From Druceiella hillmani (lineage: Eukaryota > Arthropoda > Insecta > Lepidoptera > Hepialidae), in the NCBI GenBank assembly GCA_039881145.1, contig JAYKKI010000006.1, positions 14,763,001 through 14,827,000 on the forward strand: 64,000 nt of DNA. The letters are read 5' to 3'. Both the position numbers and the translations under genes were made by a program. Below are positions 47,122 to 58,325 of the stretch, one piece after another. The notes beneath the pieces were generated by a model. That model was not told the origin of the DNA. It saw nothing but the letters and a program-made list of their open reading frames with translations, and ran no database searches. The first letter of the stretch is position 1; every line of letters begins with the position of its first letter.

Positions 47122-47469
47122 TTTGAAGTAAAACTTCTTTACGCACGCTTGACTTGGGGAGTAAACTGGTGAATGAAAGTAAACGAGAACGTTACGAAAA
47201 GTGTAATCGGGCGAGGTGAACGGAAGTTGAGAGGGAGATATATGTTAGTGAAGACAGAAAGAGGAGAGTTACGTTTGGTATATTACTGCAGGGACAAGAG
47301 AGAGAGGTGCGAGCACACATTTTCTTTCTTTCTTTCTCTCCTAGCCAGTTATGTATCGTATATCTAAGACACAGTGCAAGCCTATTGTCTGTATCACACT
47401 GTAGGAGAGCAAGAGAGAGCAGTGCGTGCGCACATTTTCATTTTTTCTTCCTTTGATAGCCAGTGCATG

Positions 47470-47508
<39 letters not shown>

Positions 47509-48447
47509 CGAGTTTGCTAGCGTTACGCGAACGGGGATTTTTTTATTATTTTGTAATTTCATTTCGTTCTTGAACAATTTTATAAATTATTATTTTGTTC
47601 AATACATTAAATATTCTACGTTTAAAGTGAATAAAACTTAAATTCATTTTAAAGTTCATATTTTGTGAATTTGAAGTTTACCAGTCGTGTGGTCTAAAGC
47701 ACACTCGTTTTTTTCTTTCTCGGTTTACGATAAATCAATTTTTTTTTAACGAAAAAACCGGTTTAATTTTTATTTAATTTGGTTCATTCCGAAAATTGTC
47801 CACTTAATTTCTAAATGAGACGTTTTTAATTTACATTTTACATTTTCAATTAGATGTAGCTGTATTGAATGACAATTTAGTTTTATAAATATTGCAAAAG
47901 CAAAATAATCATCCAAGTCTGTAAAATACTCTCATAGTGCATTAGACTTTCTTGTGGACATAATGACGAAATTAGAATTTAATCTAATTAAAAGTTAGTT
48001 TTTATATACAATAGTTATTTACTACATATATTTACGCTGCAAAGTAATAACGCTCAGCTGTGCAAATAGAAAAATGAAGGATCATTAGATGAAAAGGGCA
48101 CTGTACTAAAAATCCTTATTTTAAAATACTCGTACTCGTTGTATTGAATAAATATTTATCCGCGAACTACGAAACGTAAAGCAATACTTAACGTAATGAG
48201 TAAAACGAGTATACGAGTACGTTTGATACACTCGTATTACATACTTTAAAGTATTACGACTTATGAGTATTTAAATATTCAGTTTGTCTCTTATTTTATA
48301 CACGTTTTAAATATGAAAGAACGAGAAAACCTTAGTACGCCTCACCTTTAGTATGGTCCTCATGAATTTGAGTGTTTCATTTACATTCCACATGTGTTTT
48401 TTATTATAAATCAACTAGACTAGAGGTGCGCAAAATGTATCAGTGAA
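47122..48447. repeat. 1.2-1.3 kb direct repeat, copy B
   Basis: Second copy of the 45235-46440 sequence, about 1.89 kb downstream in the same orientation. It has an extra segment of about 110 bp in the AG-rich part, where the text CACATTTTC...TAGCCAGT is itself duplicated (about 47315-47350 and 47430-47465). Confidence 0.93.
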
Positions 48448-48458
48448 AAAAAAGAGTG

Positions 48459-48461
<3 letters not shown>

Positions 48462-48522
<61 letters not shown>
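48462..48522. repeat. (TA)n microsatellite
   Basis: About 60 bp of uninterrupted TA between copy B and the piggyBac MITE fragments. Confidence 0.95.
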
Positions 48523-48524
<2 letters not shown>

Positions 48525-48525
<1 letters not shown>

Positions 48526-48896
48526 GATAGTGGGAGTGACATTGTGGTGCGCTCACAATTTGGCGTAACGCAAATTTTGAGTGATAGTGATAATAGTGAC
48601 GATAACAATTATTTTGCTGGTACGGAGGATGTACCGGACTGCGAAAATACGATGTGACCTTGATTTCAGTTTTTGTTATAATTTTTGTTCACAATATATA
48701 TTTCCATAACTTTCTTTGTATTTTATTATCCTTGTACAAGTTTTTACTAAGAAAACACCGAAAAAATTATGGAAATTGGATAATTTTAAAAGAGATACAG
48801 TTTTTTTTCGAGACAAGGGTAATTGACATCAAAACACAAAAGATTTCTTTGGCATTTTTAAGTATATATGAGTAAAAATCTACGGCATTAAAACGT
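48525..48896 (+). mobile_element. piggyBac MITE fragment, plus orientation
   Basis: It starts inside the acidic N-terminal coding part (AGTGATAGTGGGAGTGACAT), crosses the common junction (GATGTACCGGACTGCGAAAA) and runs to the right end GGCATTAAAACG at about 48895. The final TTAA is replaced by TTTT at the boundary with the next fragment. Confidence 0.8.
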
Positions 48897-49294
48897 TTTA
48901 CATCCTCCGTATCAGTAAAATAATTGTTATCGTCACTATTATCACTATCACTCAAAATTTGCATAACGCCAAATTGTGAGTGCACCACAATGTCACTCCC
49001 ACTATCACTTTCTTCACAATTTGAAAAGCGATCATTTTCACTCGAATTATTTTCGTATTATGGGTTACAAGTTTTCTTTTCCTTGATCCTTTTTATATTG
49101 TAATTACTAATAATATTATAATTTGAACTTTATGTAACACGTAGAAAGATAAAAAACTAGCGATGCGTGCGAGCGACCTCTCCTAACGCGCGCTAAAGAG
49201 CGACTGATTTCGCGAGCGCCATCGCGCTCGTGGCAAATTTAGTTAGTACGCGCACGCGCGCCATGGCGCTCCTCGGTACTCAAACGGTTAATAA
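48897..49294 (-). mobile_element. piggyBac MITE left half, opposite orientation
   Basis: Starting at ACATCCTCCGTATCAG, the deletion-junction point of the family, it reads back through the N-terminal coding part and 5' UTR to the left terminus ACTCAAACGG followed by TTAA (about 49288-49291). With the preceding fragment it forms a head-to-head pair. The minus-strand frame 48767-48988 is a chance fusion across the join. Confidence 0.8.
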
Positions 49295-49610
49295 ACTAAC
49301 GCCATATAATCAAAGTAAACTGTGAACATATTTTTTTTCTTTCAACATCAACCTTTTCAAATGACCAGTAAACCCTTTTTAGCAAGTATTTGCAACAAGA
49401 TGCACATGCAAATTTATCATGTTTTTATGCTTTTGGATCGTAATTTGCATAATTGCACATTATTATATATATTTCACATGCAAAAAGAGTTTTAGCCCCA
49501 CTCAGTGTTTTTAGTTTTAAGTAAAATTATTTGAATTATACACTTTACAATATTGTATATTTTTTTTCACATAATTGTATAAAAATACAAAATACGGACA
49601 TCTTGTATTC
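49295..49610. other. AT-rich spacer
   Basis: No coding or repeat feature recognised between the piggyBac terminus and the mariner-like element. Confidence 0.35.
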
Positions 49611-49612
49611 TG

Positions 49613-50935
49613 TATTTTTATGGAGTGGCAGATTTCAAAGTTAGAAAAAACTTAGTTTCTGAACGCAACACATAAGAGGGGCGCGGGGGGCGTCGTTAGA
49701 AGCGCAAGCGGTGCGGATGTTTTAGTAGCCATGGAACAGTGGAGTGGAGAGCACCGCGCTTATGCCGTCGAGGCGTACATTTCGAGTAAATTTTCGCTGT
49801 CTGTAGCATGCCGTCGATTTAATAATCGTAACAGTATTCGTCGATTACGTGATGGACCATCGATCAACCTCATTCAGTCATGGGTAGCAAGGTTCAGAGC
49901 TACAGGATCAACATTAAATAGGCCCAGGTCCTGGGACCTACACCATTGGTAGCCACGGATGAAAATAACGAGCGTGTTATGGTTTCTGTCGTTGAAAATC
50001 CCCGTTTATCACTGCGTACACGTTCATCGATATTGGGAATTCCGAAATCAACTTTACAGGTAATAATGCGAAAAAAGCTCAAGTTCCATCCATATAAAAT
50101 TCAAATTGTTCAAGATTTACACGATTCTGACTTTGAATTAAGAAAAAGTTACAAGGAGGTGATGTTGTTGAGATTTCGTACTGCTACCCGGATGGGCAAC
50201 ATATTCTTTAGTGATGAAGCTCACTTTCACATTGGAGGATATGTGAATAAGCAGAACTTTCGTTACTGGGATGTCCACAACCCAAGACAAATGCATCAAG
50301 AGCCTTTACATAAGCCTAAAGTAACAGTCTGGTGTGCCATGTCTGCATCTGCAATCATAGGCCTTATTTCTTTGAAAACCAACGTGGCCAAACTGTAACT
50401 GTGAATTCGGAGAGATATGCCCAGATGTTAAATGACTTTTTCAGAGTAGAACTACAGAATAGTCCATCCTTCAACCAAAACACATGGTTCCAGCAGGACG
50501 GGGCCACAGCTCACACTGCTAATGTATCCATGAATGCAGTGCGGCAGTTATTTCCAGAAAAAAACATATCCCGAAACGGTACCGTACCGTGGCCACCTAG
50601 GTCACCCGATTTAAGCCCATGTGACTTTTTCTTATGGGGATACTTAAAATCCGTTGTTTACAAAACAAATCCGAGCACTGTGACACAACTTAAAGAAAAT
50701 ATTCGAGCCGAAATCAGTAGGATAACCCAGACGCTCTGCAAACGCGTTTTTGAAAACATGCGTGCTAGACTCGAAGAGTGTGTCAGACTCGATGGCCACC
50801 ATTTGGAAAACGTGGTTTTTAAAAAATGAAATCCGCATCTGCTGTTATAAAGTTAAAATAAACCTACTTTGTGTTAGAGGTGTAGTTTTTTTTTACAATT
50901 TTTCAAACATTGAAATCTGTCACTGGACACCTGTA
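49613..50935 (+). mobile_element. Mariner-like element, DD41D (rosa-type), with terminal inverted repeats
   Basis: GTGGCAGATTTCAAAGTTAG near 49625 is matched in inverse by TTTGAAATCTGTCAC-type text near 50905-50923, giving imperfect TIRs of about 40 bp. The outer TA positions put the ends near 49613 and 50935. The total of about 1.3 kb is the usual length for this superfamily. Confidence 0.75.
49731..50829 (+). pseudogene. DD41D mariner-like transposase, frameshifted
   Basis: It starts at ATG 49731 (MEQWSGEHRAYAVEAYISSK), an N-terminal helix-turn-helix region of the kind shared by many insect mariner-like proteins. The reading frame then shifts twice, at about 49930-49950 and at about 50390. 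The catalytic region shows FSDEAHFHIGG (first Asp, about 50213), FQQDGATAHTA (second Asp, about 50497) and RSPDLSPCDFFLWGYLK (third Asp, about 50622), with 41 residues between the second and third Asp. It ends at 50829 with HLENVVFKK. All three catalytic acids survive, but two frameshifts prevent a single product. Confidence 0.85.
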
Positions 50936-50939
50936 TATC

Positions 50940-51940
50940 TAAAAATTACGTGCTCACAACTAAATAGTATATGATTGATTAAAGTTTTTGTAGTTCAAAA
51001 ACTTTTAATGAATAAAAGACATGATTGTTTTATCCGTCTAAAATCGTATTTACCTCTGATTTATAGCTATGAATACGTATACGATAGGTATTTGAAATTC
51101 ATCAAAAATTAACACATTTGCGATAAAGTTATAGTATTACGATATATTGGTTACAAAAAAAACTGTATTTAATAATGTACTTTTACATATTTAATAATGT
51201 ATTTTTACATTACAAAAAAAAACTATATTTAATAATGTATTTTTAATAATATATTTTTACATTACAAAAAAACTATATTTAATAATGTAATGGTTTTCGT
51301 AAAAAATTAAAAACAGAATTTTCGTAAAAAATTGATTAAAATTACATCACTCATAAGATAAATAGTACAGAGTGATATTACAGAAATAATCAAACTGGTT
51401 GGTTATGTCACAAATTGCCCAAACACGTATCGGAGCACACATGAATTTGTAAGATAAATCTCAATCAACTCTTTAAATTGTTGGTGCAAGTTAACCGAAA
51501 TAATTTCGATTGAAAGTTCTAATTAAATATTCTATTTTGTATTAGATTCTTCAAACCTATCACCGAAATTTTATATTTTTATACACACTGTACCTTACTT
51601 TGAAACTTACTATTACACAAAAGGAGCTTAAAGATACGAAATGTTTACTTTAAAAGTCCGTTCCACTGATAGAACAGTATTTCGATGGAATTCGTGAAAA
51701 ACATTGTTTCACCACATTCATATGTATGTGGTACCTCCCCATAATGAAATTGAAATATATTCTCACTGAGTGTAGATGAAATTTCTTCCTTTGTTGATTT
51801 ACTGAATGCAGACCTACATTAGATCAATCTGTGGGCTAGTAAACAGGGTCTTCTGATTAACCCAATTAGCTATCATTATTGGTAGTCACAAATTTCTGTT
51901 GAAAGTATATATAATTGATTTACAACACATCTTCATTAAG
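50940..51940. other. AT-rich stretch with a small internal repeat
   Basis: TTTAATAATGTATTTTTACA recurs three to four times at 51170-51295. No coding motif. Confidence 0.5.
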
Positions 51941-51944
51941 GGCA

Positions 51945-52690
51945 ATGTTATGCTTATTACCTCAAATGTAAAATATCTTGGCCTCGTGGTTGACCGAAAT
52001 TTCACATGGTACATTCAAAGAAATTACGTTAGTCGTAAACTTTTCTGAGATCCCGTACCCTAAGATCCCGGATCCCTAAGATCCCGGATCCCTAAGATCC
52101 CGGACCGACGCAACCTCCATCTTCTATGTTTTTTATATAATAACCCAATAATCACATCACACTTTCGTACCATAGATCTAGATTCGAATAACTGTCATCC
52201 CACGACCTTGAACTACGTACTGAAAACTAGTACACCCTCTTAACCCCTCACCATAGAACTGAATTCTATGGAGAACTTTTCACCGTATATACAACAAAAT
52301 TATGGAACCAACTGAACACCTTCATGTAAAGTACGCCCTCATTGTATGTGTTTAAAAGTCGTCTGAATCTGCTTTAACTCTCTGAGTCGGCGCATCATCC
52401 CTTCTATAACCCATCCTTATGAAAAACGATACGTTAAGGGCAGGGAGGGGCTACCCCTAACGTGTCGTTTTGCTTTTATTTTACTCAATCTTATATTATT
52501 TCTCTAAGTTATATATTAATACTACATGAATTTGTTTTTATCCACTTTATTTTGTAAATGTAATTAATTAACGTTCACAAATCAAGTACAGTCTACGACA
52601 GCACATATTTCTCTCAATTAATAGTGGTTGGCTACAAGTAATTGCTCTTATAGCAATTAGTCCACTGTTGTAGACCGTGTACCGTAAGGT
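51945..52690 (+). pseudogene. LINE 3' part (end of RT ORF plus 3' UTR)
   Basis: The plus-strand text gives VKYLGLVVDRNFTW (about 51968-52010), the conserved segment after the RT domain of jockey/CR1-type LINEs, then NYVSRKLF. A 15 bp unit CCTAAGATCCCGGAT is repeated three times (52058-52105). Near the C-terminus KLWNQLNTF and SLYVFKSRLNLL (about 52295-52375) fit the usual LINE ending. The 3' UTR carries GGTTGGCTACAAGTAATTGC and a TATAGCAATTAGTCC segment (about 52628-52665), the same hairpin core as the SINE at 8.6 kb. It is broken by frame changes. Confidence 0.65.
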
Positions 52691-52699
52691 ACCATGTGG

Positions 52700-53060
52700 A
52701 ATTTTCTAAACTCGAAGTAAAGTTTGATAAACAAATAAACATATATTTTTTTCTATTTTGCCATATATATATTAATTCAAATCGCCATGTATCTACGTGC
52801 ATATTTGATGTACATACTCTTAAGTCGAAAACTAGAGAAACTGTGACTGTGACACGCAGACACATGGCCCTCTTATTTTAATTCTTTTGACAAAATTTTT
52901 ATAATTATTCAAATTGAAGAAAAATATACTACCAGATGCGTTGTCATAAAAATACATTGGTTCACAATTATATGGATAAAAATCGTAGTTGGTTACACCA
53001 TCATAACATCTTCAAAATTGACATCGTGCATTAAATTATTAGGAAACGGAAGTTTCTGGG
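52700..53060. other. AT-rich stretch, nothing recognised
   Basis: Overlapping frames on both strands (52632-52881) lack motifs. Confidence 0.35.
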
Positions 53061-53063
53061 AAT

Positions 53064-53576
53064 CGCGTCATCAGGCACTATTCCCATCATAACCACCCGG
53101 GTTGTCTCAGGCCCCCTCCTGGGACCCGTAACGACCCACCTCATGCAAGAAGGGGACCTTCGAAAGTTCCCTAATAGTGTCCCGTATCTACAATCACAGC
53201 GCTTCCACCCAACAGGGTTAGAGTCTGTGCCTCCTCAAAGAATCATTTAGTACCTCCACTTTTTCTAGAACACATTTAGCGAACGCATTCTCAACCAAGT
53301 CTCGGTGACTAAAGATACCACGTTCTAAGTTTCCGCGTAATTCTACGTTAATATTTAGACGTATGCTCTCTAACAAAACTCTACGCGCTTCGTCGTGCTC
53401 ACTACAGCGGAATAAGACATGATTCACGTCCTGCGTCTCAAATCGGCAGGTACACGCCGGGCTATCTCTCAAAGCAAATCTAAACAATCTGGCACGGAAT
53501 GCGCCATGTCCCATTAAAAATTGGGAAACATAATAATCGGAAACGAGCCAGTTCTTACTTAACGCGTCATCAGGCA
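53064..53576 (-). mobile_element. 5'-truncated LINE flanked by a 14 bp target duplication
   Basis: CGCGTCATCAGGCA occurs at 53064-53077 and 53563-53576, exactly flanking a GC-richer 485 bp insert. On the minus strand the insert encodes NWLVSDYYVSQF and then MGHGAFRARLFRFALRD, a Cys/His motif C.C(8)H(4)C around ACTCRF...VNHVLFRC (about 53460-53400), and a helical tail to 53218. This is the typical C-terminus of R1/I/jockey-type LINE proteins. The frame is intact over 98 residues. There is no clear poly(A); the 3' UTR is the GC-rich 53078-53217. Confidence 0.75.
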
Positions 53577-53579
53577 GTA

Positions 53580-55190
53580 ATCATTTTCAATAAGATATAA
53601 GAATTGAGTTAAATAACACTAGAGTGATAATACTCTTAAGCGCGACATGAAAAAAGTGTAGCCATTTTTGTAACGAGGACGTGGCTTCGAAATTGGGAAA
53701 ATTTCTTTAAAAACCATATATTCATTCCTCTTTTGCACTCGGACAAACGTAATGATGTGCTATACGTATGAACAGAGATAGCGATATTACATATAGGGGC
53801 AAGTCCCAATGTGGCCAAAAATTTGAAATTTTTCCCGATGAATGAATGAATGATATCGTGATTTTAAAACGATTTACAATTTTAAACGATTTGAAACATT
53901 AAAAGTACAGTCGTGATTCTACAAAATAAGTTTTTCGAAATAGTAAATTTATACCTTTATCCTTCTATCGATCGGTACCAGTGTCATTATATAATTTGAA
54001 TTTCCTGTCATAATGATATTAGGAAGACTTCTCATTTACTAAATACTAAAAAGTTATACACTTTGAAATACTCTTAAAGAAAGATTGACGACCTAAATTT
54101 ATCATTAATTGTCAGGATGATAGAGATCAATTCAAATAACAAGTCCTGTATAACTCATTCACTAATTCATCATCACTACGCTACAAGCGCCGTAACTAGA
54201 AATATGGAACTTTGACAGTAGATTCTTTTTAACTGACTAATGAAAAGAAAAGGAACAGTAAATAATTCAACATTCTATGTATGTATGTGTAAAGGTATGT
54301 TTATATCTACGTTTGGACATTCGAAAGTAGCTCAAGAACTACTAAATCTATTTTAACAAATGAGGTATCCATTGTTTTTTGACGTGAATACGTCTTTAAA
54401 TTTGCTACCATACGGGGGCAATCCAAAAAACCTAATGATAACAAAATCGGAGGATGCAGTTTAGCGTTGCAGTTTCGAATCTATCCTCTACATCAAAAAT
54501 TATACCACTGGATAGCTAAAGGATCAAAGAATCCATTACGATAAGCGATAACAGTGACGCATCGCGCGCGGTGGAGGGGGAAGCGCCGCCATTTTGAGGT
54601 TATTTTGCTTCTTGAGGTTATCGAGATTTGCAATTAGAATAACTTTTGATTTGGAAAAGCTACGACGTTCGTTTAATCTATCGATTGTATATAAAACATT
54701 AGTTTAAAGTAGTGAGAGTGAATATAATAAGGTGTTAGAATAAAAAAATATTATCAAAAATATATAATGTCGGCCTATACGCTATTGTAACACAATAATT
54801 ACTTGTTTCCTTTTTTTTCCATTTCCTAAATACATAAATAAAAATATTTAATTTAAAAAATATAACCCGATACATAGTTGTATTCACGTACAACACACGG
54901 CCGGGTCCATGACACAGCCACACCCAATTTCTTTTTTTGTATTAATCGTAAGGGCCTCAATGGCAAGGTTTTGTGAATTTTTTTCTTATTATTTTTACTA
55001 TAGTTCATCGTATTGATCGAATTATAAATAAAACGATTATTTATTTAGTTGCAGTAATGTATATTCTAAGAACAATGAAACTCTGCTGTGTAGCATCGGT
55101 TTCGTATAAAGCTGTCTTTTAGTCTCCTTTTTATTCTTTTGAGTAAACACTTTACTTTCATGGTACAATCTTATTTTAATATATTTATGA
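53580..55190. other. Stretch without a recognisable gene
   Basis: A GC-rich island GCATCGCGCGCGGTGGAGGG with GCCGCCATTTTG (about 54559-54597) again has a YY1/Pho-like motif. The frames are short and lack motifs. Confidence 0.4.
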
Positions 55191-55196
55191 ATAATA

Positions 55197-56890
55197 TTAT
55201 TCGTCGGGAAAAAGGAATGATCTATGAACTACGATGATAAATGATGTAATGCAAACAGGGTGTAATGCAAACTCTTTTGACAATTTACTGCGTTCTAATT
55301 TTTGTAAAGTTATTGTTGCTAAATACACGGCGCCAAATTTAGGAGACAAGGAGTTAGCATTGGAGATTGCTATTGCATGTCTTATAACTCCTTCAAAAGT
55401 CATATATATTTCAATCACATTCTGCGAGGGATAACGCAACTCTCCCTTTGTGAAAACTTTGTGAAAGCTCTGTAGCCAGTAAAGCCTTGATACACGATTC
55501 GTATTTGAGGTTATTGACAACCCTATCTACAACATAACCGGATATGTAACAAACGACTTGTTTTGTGATGTCTGTAAAGATGTTATTATTTATATGTTGC
55601 TTGACCCATTCTTTTTTAAATCAGTTTCAGTTTGCTTCTTGGTTTATATCTTTTTTGAGTCAGCGTGATCGTGGCGAACAGTGGAAGCCTTATTTACGTC
55701 TTCTACTTGACCTTTAAAAGACCATAGAGCTGCTCAAGATGTTTATTTTTTCTACGGGATACACAATTGCCTCTAAAGTTGTTTTTTTTAATTCGAGGTG
55801 ATTCAATAGCTTTCTGTACGCCGATTTAAATTGCAAAACGTTGAGGTTATTATTATAACCACTATTTTATCGGATACAACCGAAGATTAATTCAAGATAA
55901 CCTTGCGAAGTCTGCATGTTGCTATGTATTTCATTACATTAAATATAATTAGCCTTGAATATACAATTTTTAAACTCTCCAAACACACAAGAAAGCCCAT
56001 AAATCCAATTTTGAACTTCCAATCTAAAAAGTGTTTTAGCTTTTTCTTGATTACTACTTTATGTATCTGGCCTCTCCATTTTATTGTTCTTTTAGTTGTA
56101 ATTTCAACTTTTAAGTTGGTAATGTATTCCTTGTATAATTCAATTAACTTCAATATTTCTTCGCTTGTTTCGGTTTTAGAGTCTTTTTAAACCCATACAT
56201 TTTTGAATCGCCCTTTGAGTTTAATATTGATGTATTTCAATATTAAACATCATTGTGGAGTTAAATGAACTTAGGTTCATAGCAGTAGGTTCATACTTCG
56301 AAAATTCGGGAGACAAGTCTTATGTCAACTGAAGTGACTGAGCAACACTTACTTCTTAACGCCAACCTACTTTCATTATTGGTTGCGGAAATCAATTTGA
56401 CGGTTGGTAAGTTTATTGCCTGTTCTAAGCCCTTCAATATCTTGCATTTCTTATAAATATTTTAGGAATCTCCATTCGATTTCTTTATTGTTTTTATTTA
56501 AAAAAAACATCTCTTGGCCTCAAAAATGTTCCTTACTAATTTGATCATATGACATGCATCTAACATCAAACCACATCATTACCTGTTGTAGAGTGTTTGA
56601 ATACAAGTTTTAGGTTTTTGGGATTATTATTTTGCAACCCAAATTTCGCATTGCTGCAATGTTGGTCTGGCTGCCTTCACATTTTATAGATGTGACTTCA
56701 ACAATAATAATATAAAATAATATTCGTATTATAACAATTTTCATTCGGATGTTGTCCATCGGAATTGAAAATGTCAAAAAAAACCCATCATCATTTTGAT
56801 CAGGCCAGCTAACCAGAATGGCTGTGTATAATGATTTTATCTTCCACATACGGCTTTATCAAGACAGCTATATCAAGCTACATAGTTAAT
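55197..56890 (-). pseudogene. P-element/THAP9-like transposase remnant
   Basis: Read on the minus strand in several frames: VTSIKCEGSQTNIAAMRNLG (about 56700-56640; the family has a CDG..N in this RNase H-like part), KEIEWRFLKYL and MQDIEGLRTGNKLTNRQIDF (about 56490-56390), the GTP-insertion/catalytic flank typical of P elements. KIGFMGFLVCLESLKIVYS (about 56020-55965) follows, then YISGYVVDRVVNNLKYESC (about 55545-55490) and GELRYPSQNVIEIYMTFEG (about 55445-55390). These come in the order expected for P-element and THAP9-type transposases. The N-terminal THAP finger was not found. Many stops and frameshifts show it is dead. No terminal repeats were identified. Confidence 0.75.
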
Positions 56891-56899
56891 CGTCTTTAA

Positions 56900-57655
56900 C
56901 CACCAATAATATTAAAGACAAAGGAATAGGGTAACCGCAGAAAAAATATTTTTGACTCATTTAAATATTTCATACTATGAGCCCAAAAAAAACCACAAAT
57001 TAATAAAATCTGCTCTCTCTGTTAAAACAAATCTTAAACCGATGAGAGGCAAATTAAAAAGCGAATAAATATTATATGAATGCGTGAACGATAACATGAG
57101 ACTACTAATTATAATTAAAAATCACGAAAGATACCAAGTTTCCTCGAGACACTTTTCCTTTCATACCATTACGATGTCACGTTGGTTAAGCAAGTAGAGT
57201 TTGTATTGTGTATTATATAAATAATAATACTAGACTTGAATTAGATTTGATTTATTATTACACTTTTGAAGTGTATTAAAGAGATACAATTAGCAAAAGA
57301 TTAGGATGCATCTTCTCGCATGAATGCCTTATCGACTAGTGATGTGCCATGACAATAGGGACGTCACATACTCTTAACAGAGTTTGCATCAATTCCTTAA
57401 AATTAAATTTATCTGCCAAGCTTAAACTTAAGACACTTTGTTTTATATTCGTTTGTTGAAACTTTTTTCACTTAATTAACTTAACAATCATTAGTACTTT
57501 TTTACATTTTGACAATATAAATTGTAAGAATACTATGAAAGTGTCGGGCCCCTGACATCATAACTTTTATTATGATCATCTTTATTTTCTCGCTTTCAAA
57601 ATCTTATTACTAATGGTTTCTGTACAAAATGTGTTTAACTAATGAAGTTCAAACG
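56900..57655. other. AT-rich stretch, mostly unrecognised
   Basis: The right side (about 57540-57655) may be a continuation of the YqaJ-type nuclease remnant, since a weak LVKHILYRN-like segment can be read on the minus strand near 57620. Otherwise nothing is recognised. Confidence 0.35.
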
Positions 57656-57659
57656 TATT

Positions 57660-57917
57660 TACACGTCTCTTGTATAGTTTGACAAATGAAGAAGCTGTTA
57701 ATAACTTCCGCCTAGGCTCTAACCAAAGTGGAATAGCATCTTATTGGACTGTATTGCGCTCTAGATTATGCCGATGTGCAGGGCTCAATACCAATTCTTT
57801 CAATAACTATTTTTTTACTTCTTCGTATACGCCGTCAATCGCACCCAGCTTCTGACCATTCACCATAGTAAAAGTATTTTGATACGGGCTTGATTTTTTA
57901 TTAGTAAATATATATGT

Positions 57918-57954
<37 letters not shown>

Positions 57955-58181
57955 TTAGTTTCTAGCGTCATTAAGTCTTCTACGAAATGTCTCTAATTTC
58001 TTTACTGCAGAACTAGCATCTGTTTTGAAAATAAATTTAGGCACAAAAGATTGTAAGAAACCTTTATTAAAAGCCACTACTGGAGCTGCATATGGCCTGC
58101 TATAAGAACCTCGAAAAGAAAAGTTGACTATTTCCTCCTACATATTTGACAATGAGCGAATTAAAGCGTTCTGCCAAATTA
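57660..58181 (-). pseudogene. YqaJ-nuclease-type mobile-element ORF remnant
   Basis: On the minus strand, a first segment (58181-57958) reads like AERFNS, then VNFSFRGSYSRPYAAPVVAF and VKKLETFRRRLNDARN with a stop at 57957. After the (TA)n tract comes LSPAHRHNLERNTVQ, a broken WLEPRRKLLTASSFVKLYKR (about 57730-57670). The motif pair 'AE.FNS...G.RI.F..RGSY' and 'W...R..RLTAS.F..+.+' is what I know from insect repetitive ORFs ending in a YqaJ/lambda-exonuclease-like domain. The catalytic nuclease residues downstream are not visible. The assignment rests on motif memory. Confidence 0.45.
57907..57955. repeat. (TA)n microsatellite
   Basis: About 45 bp of TA with TATG and TACA interruptions, inside the YqaJ-type remnant. 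Confidence 0.93.
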
Positions 58182-58325
58182 TTTATTTATTTATTTATAA
58201 ACTTTGATGTATAGTACATATGGCGGACTTATTGCTACATGTGCAATCCGTTCCAGTCAATCATAACAATTTGTATTGAAATTTAGTTGGTAGACTGTAA
58301 GAGATTTTACAATGAGAATTCTCTG
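58182..58325 (-). mobile_element. LINE 3' end, 5'-truncated insertion
   Basis: It starts with ATTTATTTATTTATTTATAA (the reverse complement of an (AAAT)n tail). ATAGTACATATGGCGGACTT, TGCTACATGTGCAATCC and TAGACTGTAAGAGATTTTAC follow and match the 3' UTR of the LINE at 12670-12820 almost base for base. It interrupts the YqaJ-type ORF remnant. Confidence 0.85.

Noticed and set aside
45235..48447. Confident LTR retrotransposon call for the 1.2 kb repeat pair
   Set aside because: No primer-binding site, polypurine tract, coding region or target duplication was found, so it is listed only as a direct repeat.
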